Shown one piece after another: positions 61,564 to 64,000 of a DNA stretch of 64,000 bases (position 1 is the first letter of the stretch; the number at the start of each line of letters is the position of its first letter). Source of the DNA: Pseudoalteromonas umbrosa (GTDB taxonomy: Bacteria; Pseudomonadota; Gammaproteobacteria; Enterobacterales; Alteromonadaceae); the NCBI RefSeq assembly GCF_030125375.1, contig NZ_JASJUU010000001.1, positions 248,001 through 312,000 on the forward strand. Direction: 5' to 3'. Position numbers and translations under genes: made by a program. The notes beneath the pieces were generated by a model that saw nothing but the letters and a program-made list of their open reading frames with translations, had not been told where the DNA came from and made no database searches.

Positions 61564-62169
61564 TTATCGCTCACTGTTAACTTGATAGCGGGCTAAAAAC
61601 ATATCGACGGTTTCTTCAATGACCTTGTCTTGGGTGATGTGAGCATCAAGCTCAAATCCATACAAGCGAGGGTAAAAAATAAAGGACTTTAACTGAAAGA
61701 CAAACTGCTTGGCTGCGAAAGTAATATCATCTACTTCTAGTTGCTTTGCGGTGATTGCGTGGTCAATAAAGGTTTCGAAATAGCGCATACAGCCCACTTT
61801 GGTGTTATTCAAGTGTGCAGCCATATCTGGATTTTGCAACAGCTCTAAAAATGCCACCCGTGCGATGCGTAAAAAGGGGGCTGAGGTTAACATGTCTGCT
61901 TCTGATTTTGCGATGTCGATAAGCTGATCGCGCATAGGTTTGTCATTCGTATAAACAAGCTCTTGGTCTTGAGTGACTTGGCTGAGCATGTTTTCAATCA
62001 CGGCGTAAAGTAACGCTTCTTTGCTATCAAAGTGGTTATATACAGTGCGTTTAGAAACTTCTGCGGTTTGGGCAACCAAATCCATGCTGGTTTGTTGTGC
62101 ACCGTGCTCAGCAAATAAATGTTCTGCTGCACGAATGATTTGCAAGCGTTTTTTCTCTGATAGCTTCAT
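61564..62169 (-). CDS. TetR-family transcriptional regulator
   Basis: TetR repressor of about 201 residues. The DNA-binding domain is IRAAEHLFAEHGAQQTSMDLVAQTAEVSKRTVYNHFDSKEALLYAVIE, followed by the helical ligand domain. Start MKLSEKKR at 62169 rather than the extra Met upstream. It is divergent from a metallo-hydrolase lipoprotein gene, and a pair of operator-like repeats lies between them. Cotranscribed with trmK. Confidence 0.9.
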   Translation of the reverse strand: MKLSEKKRLQIIRAAEHLFAEHGAQQTSMDLVAQTAEVSKRTVYNHFDSKEALLYAVIENMLSQVTQDQELVYTNDKPMRDQLIDIAKSEADMLTSAPFLRIARVAFLELLQNPDMAAHLNNTKVGCMRYFETFIDHAITAKQLEVDDITFAAKQFVFQLKSFIFYPRLYGFELDAHITQDKVIEETVDMFLARYQVNSER

Positions 62170-62220
62170 CAATTAACTCCTCACTTTGATGGGGCTAGTG
62201 TAGCTGAAATCAAAAAAACT

Positions 62221-62281
62221 TGCACTGTGTAGTTTACTTTTATTCTTCCATGTGAAAAACTGCACCGTGTAGTTTACTTTT
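62221..62281. promoter_or_regulatory. Tandem 21-bp operator repeats for the TetR regulator
   Basis: TGCACTGTGTAGTTTACTTTT at 62221-62241 and TGCACCGTGTAGTTTACTTTT at 62261-62281, one mismatch, 40 bp apart. The second lies within the near-palindrome AAACTGCACCGTGTAGTTT (62257-62275). Placed in the divergent promoter of tetR and the metallo-hydrolase, so the TetR protein is the likely ligand. Confidence 0.7.
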
Positions 62282-62292
62282 TGTGGTGGCGT

Positions 62293-63402
62293 ATGAAAGC
62301 TAGATATAAAGTGTCTTTTGTAGCAGCAGTATTATTTGGATTAACGGTTGGAGGATGTTCTATGGTGTCAAATTTAGACGCGCAAGTGAATGAAGCGGGT
62401 TATCGCTCAACTCAATTTAACGAAGGTAAGTTTCACAACACCAACGAAACACAACCGCCAAGTTTAAGTAAAACGCTGGGTATTTTTTGGCGCTTTATGA
62501 CGGAATCAAAAGTATCGCCTGTGCCGAGCAAGCCATTACCCATGGTGCAGCAGACGCCATCCATGTTGGCACAGCTGCCGGACACACAAGTACATATGAT
62601 CAAATTAGGTCACTCATCTATTTTGCTTAAAGTGTATGGTAAATATTGGTTGTTAGATCCGGTGTTCTCTAAACGCGCATCGCCATTTAGTTTTGCAGGG
62701 CCTGAGCGCTTTCAAGAAACGCCTATCTCTCTCGAAGACTTACCGCCTATTGAGCGCATTTTAATTTCTCATAATCACTACGATCATTTAGACAAAGACA
62801 GCGTGTTGGCTTTGATAGACAAAACTCAGGAAATTTTTGTTCCACTTGGCGTGGAAGGGGATCTTGCTCAGTGGGGAGTGAATAAAGCCAAGATTAAAGT
62901 ATTTGACTGGTGGCAGGAGCATGTTGACAGTGAGAGCTTGGTCGCATTCGTACCGACACAGCATTTTTCTGGCAGGGGACTGGGCGATGGGAATAAAACG
63001 TTGTGGGGCTCATGGGTAATAAAAGCGGGTGAGCAAAGTCTTTATTTTAGTGGGGATTCTGGTTATTTCGATGGCTTTAAAGACATAGGTCGACGCTACG
63101 GACCATTTAATTATACTTTTATTGAAACCGGTGCTTATGACAAGGATTGGGCTGATATCCATATGACTCCCGAACAAAGTGTTCAAGCACATATTGATTT
63201 GAATGCAGAGGTCATGCTGCCTATTCATAATGGTACGTTCGATTTGGCTTTTCATGCTTGGTATGAACCGTTAGAGCGAGTGTCCAAAGCTGCGCAACAG
63301 CATCAAGTGACAATCAACACCCCCATTGTCGGTGAGGTACTCACTGCGGGGCAGTCGCATAATAATGCCTTTTGGTGGAAATCTTTCATGTCTAACGGTT
63401 AA
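62293..63402 (+). CDS. MBL-fold hydrolase lipoprotein (NAPE-PLD/RomA-like)
   Basis: Exported lipoprotein of 369 residues, ATG at 62293. Lipobox LTVGGC with Cys22. The hydrolase domain carries ILISHNHYDHLDKD (H160, H162, D164, H165), with GHSSILLKVYGKYWLLDP before it and SGDSGYFDGF after it. The overall pattern fits the RomA/NAPE-PLD-like branch of the superfamily. Substrate may be a phospholipid or similar phosphodiester; unproven. Divergent from tetR, with shared operators. Confidence 0.85.
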   Translation: MKARYKVSFVAAVLFGLTVGGCSMVSNLDAQVNEAGYRSTQFNEGKFHNTNETQPPSLSKTLGIFWRFMTESKVSPVPSKPLPMVQQTPSMLAQLPDTQVHMIKLGHSSILLKVYGKYWLLDPVFSKRASPFSFAGPERFQETPISLEDLPPIERILISHNHYDHLDKDSVLALIDKTQEIFVPLGVEGDLAQWGVNKAKIKVFDWWQEHVDSESLVAFVPTQHFSGRGLGDGNKTLWGSWVIKAGEQSLYFSGDSGYFDGFKDIGRRYGPFNYTFIETGAYDKDWADIHMTPEQSVQAHIDLNAEVMLPIHNGTFDLAFHAWYEPLERVSKAAQQHQVTINTPIVGEVLTAGQSHNNAFWWKSFMSNG

Positions 63403-63462
63403 CACTAGACATTTGTTTGTATAGTATACCGGTCCAAGTTAATAATAATTTGGACCTGCTTT

Positions 63463-63825
63463 ATGCATACAGAAATAGAACAAGCCACCATTGCCATCGT
63501 CGACCGTCAACTTGAAGCCTATAACAATCAAGACATTGACGCCTTTGCAGCGACGTACAGCGATGACGTAGAAATTTACCAATCACAAACTTTGGTGTTT
63601 AAAGGTAAAGATGCTTTGATTGAACGCTATGGAAAAAAATTCGCTAGCCTAAGCTATTTGCACGCAACTTCGTTAAAGCGCATTGTCCATGAGCACTTCT
63701 TGATTGATCATGAGTTGGCCGAATCTTCGACATTACCAAGCAAAGAGGTAGACAACAGTATTAAAGTGATCGCAGCTTACGAAGTGCAAGATGGTCTTAT
63801 TTGCAAAGTGACATTTATGGGTTAA
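63463..63825 (+). CDS. NTF2-like (SnoaL/ketosteroid isomerase-like) protein
   Basis: Protein of 120 residues in the NTF2-like fold: IVDRQLEAYNNQDIDAFAATYSDDVEIYQ, FKGKDALIERYGKKFA and VIAAYEVQDGLICKVTF. This small cone-shaped fold binds hydrophobic ligands and includes many enzymes. Catalytic residues are not decisive. Lies 60 bp after the metallo-hydrolase and may belong to its operon under TetR control. Function unknown. Confidence 0.75.
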   Translation: MHTEIEQATIAIVDRQLEAYNNQDIDAFAATYSDDVEIYQSQTLVFKGKDALIERYGKKFASLSYLHATSLKRIVHEHFLIDHELAESSTLPSKEVDNSIKVIAAYEVQDGLICKVTFMG

Positions 63826-63852
63826 TGATTTAGATAGTCTGTAGCGTTTACA

Positions 63853-63893
63853 TGGCTTTTGATATTGATTATTATTATCAATATCAAAAGCCA
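63853..63893. promoter_or_regulatory. 17-bp perfect inverted repeat containing a Fur-box-like sequence
   Basis: TGGCTTTTGATATTGAT pairs with ATCAATATCAAAAGCCA across a 7-nt loop. Its centre, TGATTATTATTATCA (63866-63880), differs by one base from the 7-1-7 Fur box TGATAATNATTATCA. It lies 28 bp before the next ATG. Either an operator or a terminator of the NTF2-like gene; both may apply. Confidence 0.6.
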
Positions 63894-63907
63894 AGATACG
63901 TTGGGTT

Positions 63908-64000
63908 ATGGACTTTCATCAGGTGATTGCCAAAGATGCGTTTGAGCAAGCATATCAGTCTGCCAGTGCTGAATTTGCAGTAAAGGCAATGATACTCAAG
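63908..64000 (+). CDS. Start of a gene cut by the window end
   Basis: Thirty-one codons are visible from ATG 63908 (MDFHQVIAKDAFEQAYQSAS... then AEFAVKAMILK), open to the last base. Helical composition; the family is not identifiable from this much. A Fur-like box directly upstream suggests iron regulation if it is real. Confidence 0.45.
   Translation, partial: MDFHQVIAKDAFEQAYQSASAEFAVKAMILK

Noticed and set aside
1..64000. rRNA, tRNA, CRISPR, insertion sequences, integrase or phage genes
   Set aside because: Looked for on both strands by eye; none found.

Overview
The window looks like chromosomal DNA of a marine gammaproteobacterium of the Alteromonadales, most likely Pseudoalteromonas. 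The basis is AT-rich intergenic DNA, a divergent hdfR/maoP pair, a creBCD operon, yjdM and yaeR orthologues, large Ca-binding-repeat lipoproteins, orphan family-3 solute-binding proteins, and integron attC sites resembling the Vibrio (VCR-like) type. The species assignment is inference; I could not run a search. No rRNA, tRNA, CRISPR array, IS transposase or phage module was seen.

Layout. 1-13.9 kb: a 5'-cut metallo-beta-lactamase-fold hydrolase, a multidomain surface lipoprotein, a DUF3015/DUF4105 pair, a TPR-type sensor histidine kinase, a small winged-helix regulator with its membrane partner and three TTTCCA-type operators, and a FAD monooxygenase with a divergent LysR. 13.9-27.9 kb: secreted and detoxification genes (a DJ-1-like protein lacking its cysteine, M14 carboxypeptidase, VOC protein, GNAT, 2OG oxygenase-like protein, Cys-Ntn amidase, a LysR/DJ-1/GST locus, M1 aminopeptidase, a solute-binding protein and an orphan). 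28.2-30.8 kb: a short integron gene-cassette array with four attC sites and four unknown cassette genes, and no integrase in the window (a CALIN). 31-40 kb: a zinc peptidase, a decayed EAL gene, an outer-membrane protein, a repeat-bearing lipoprotein, a YdcZ transporter with a coupled upstream ORF, an SDR and an orphan. 40.3-43.9 kb: ATP-grasp ligase-maoP divergent from hdfR, with a 15-bp palindrome between them. 43.9-48 kb: a short putative peptide precursor, then a solute-binding protein, a FixL-like PAS histidine kinase and a single-domain response regulator. 48-52.2 kb: an Att-like ABC exporter operon. 52.3-54.5 kb: yjdM and a REC-GGDEF-EAL protein. 54.8-64 kb: LysE/macro domain, creBCD, LysE, GNAT, trmK-tetR divergent from a metallo-hydrolase lipoprotein, an NTF2-like protein, and a 3'-cut gene behind a Fur-like box.

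How the parts relate. Most of the window is ordinary accessory chromosome: local two- to four-gene operons, each with a visible regulator (wHTH, two LysR pairs, HdfR, CreBC, TetR). The most unusual parts are the integrase-less cassette array at 28.2-30.8 kb, whose genes match nothing I recognise, and the 49-residue GG-containing peptide gene at 44.3-44.5 kb. Well-preserved operator-like repeats lie next to the wHTH, hdfR, creD, tetR and lysR genes and are recorded separately.
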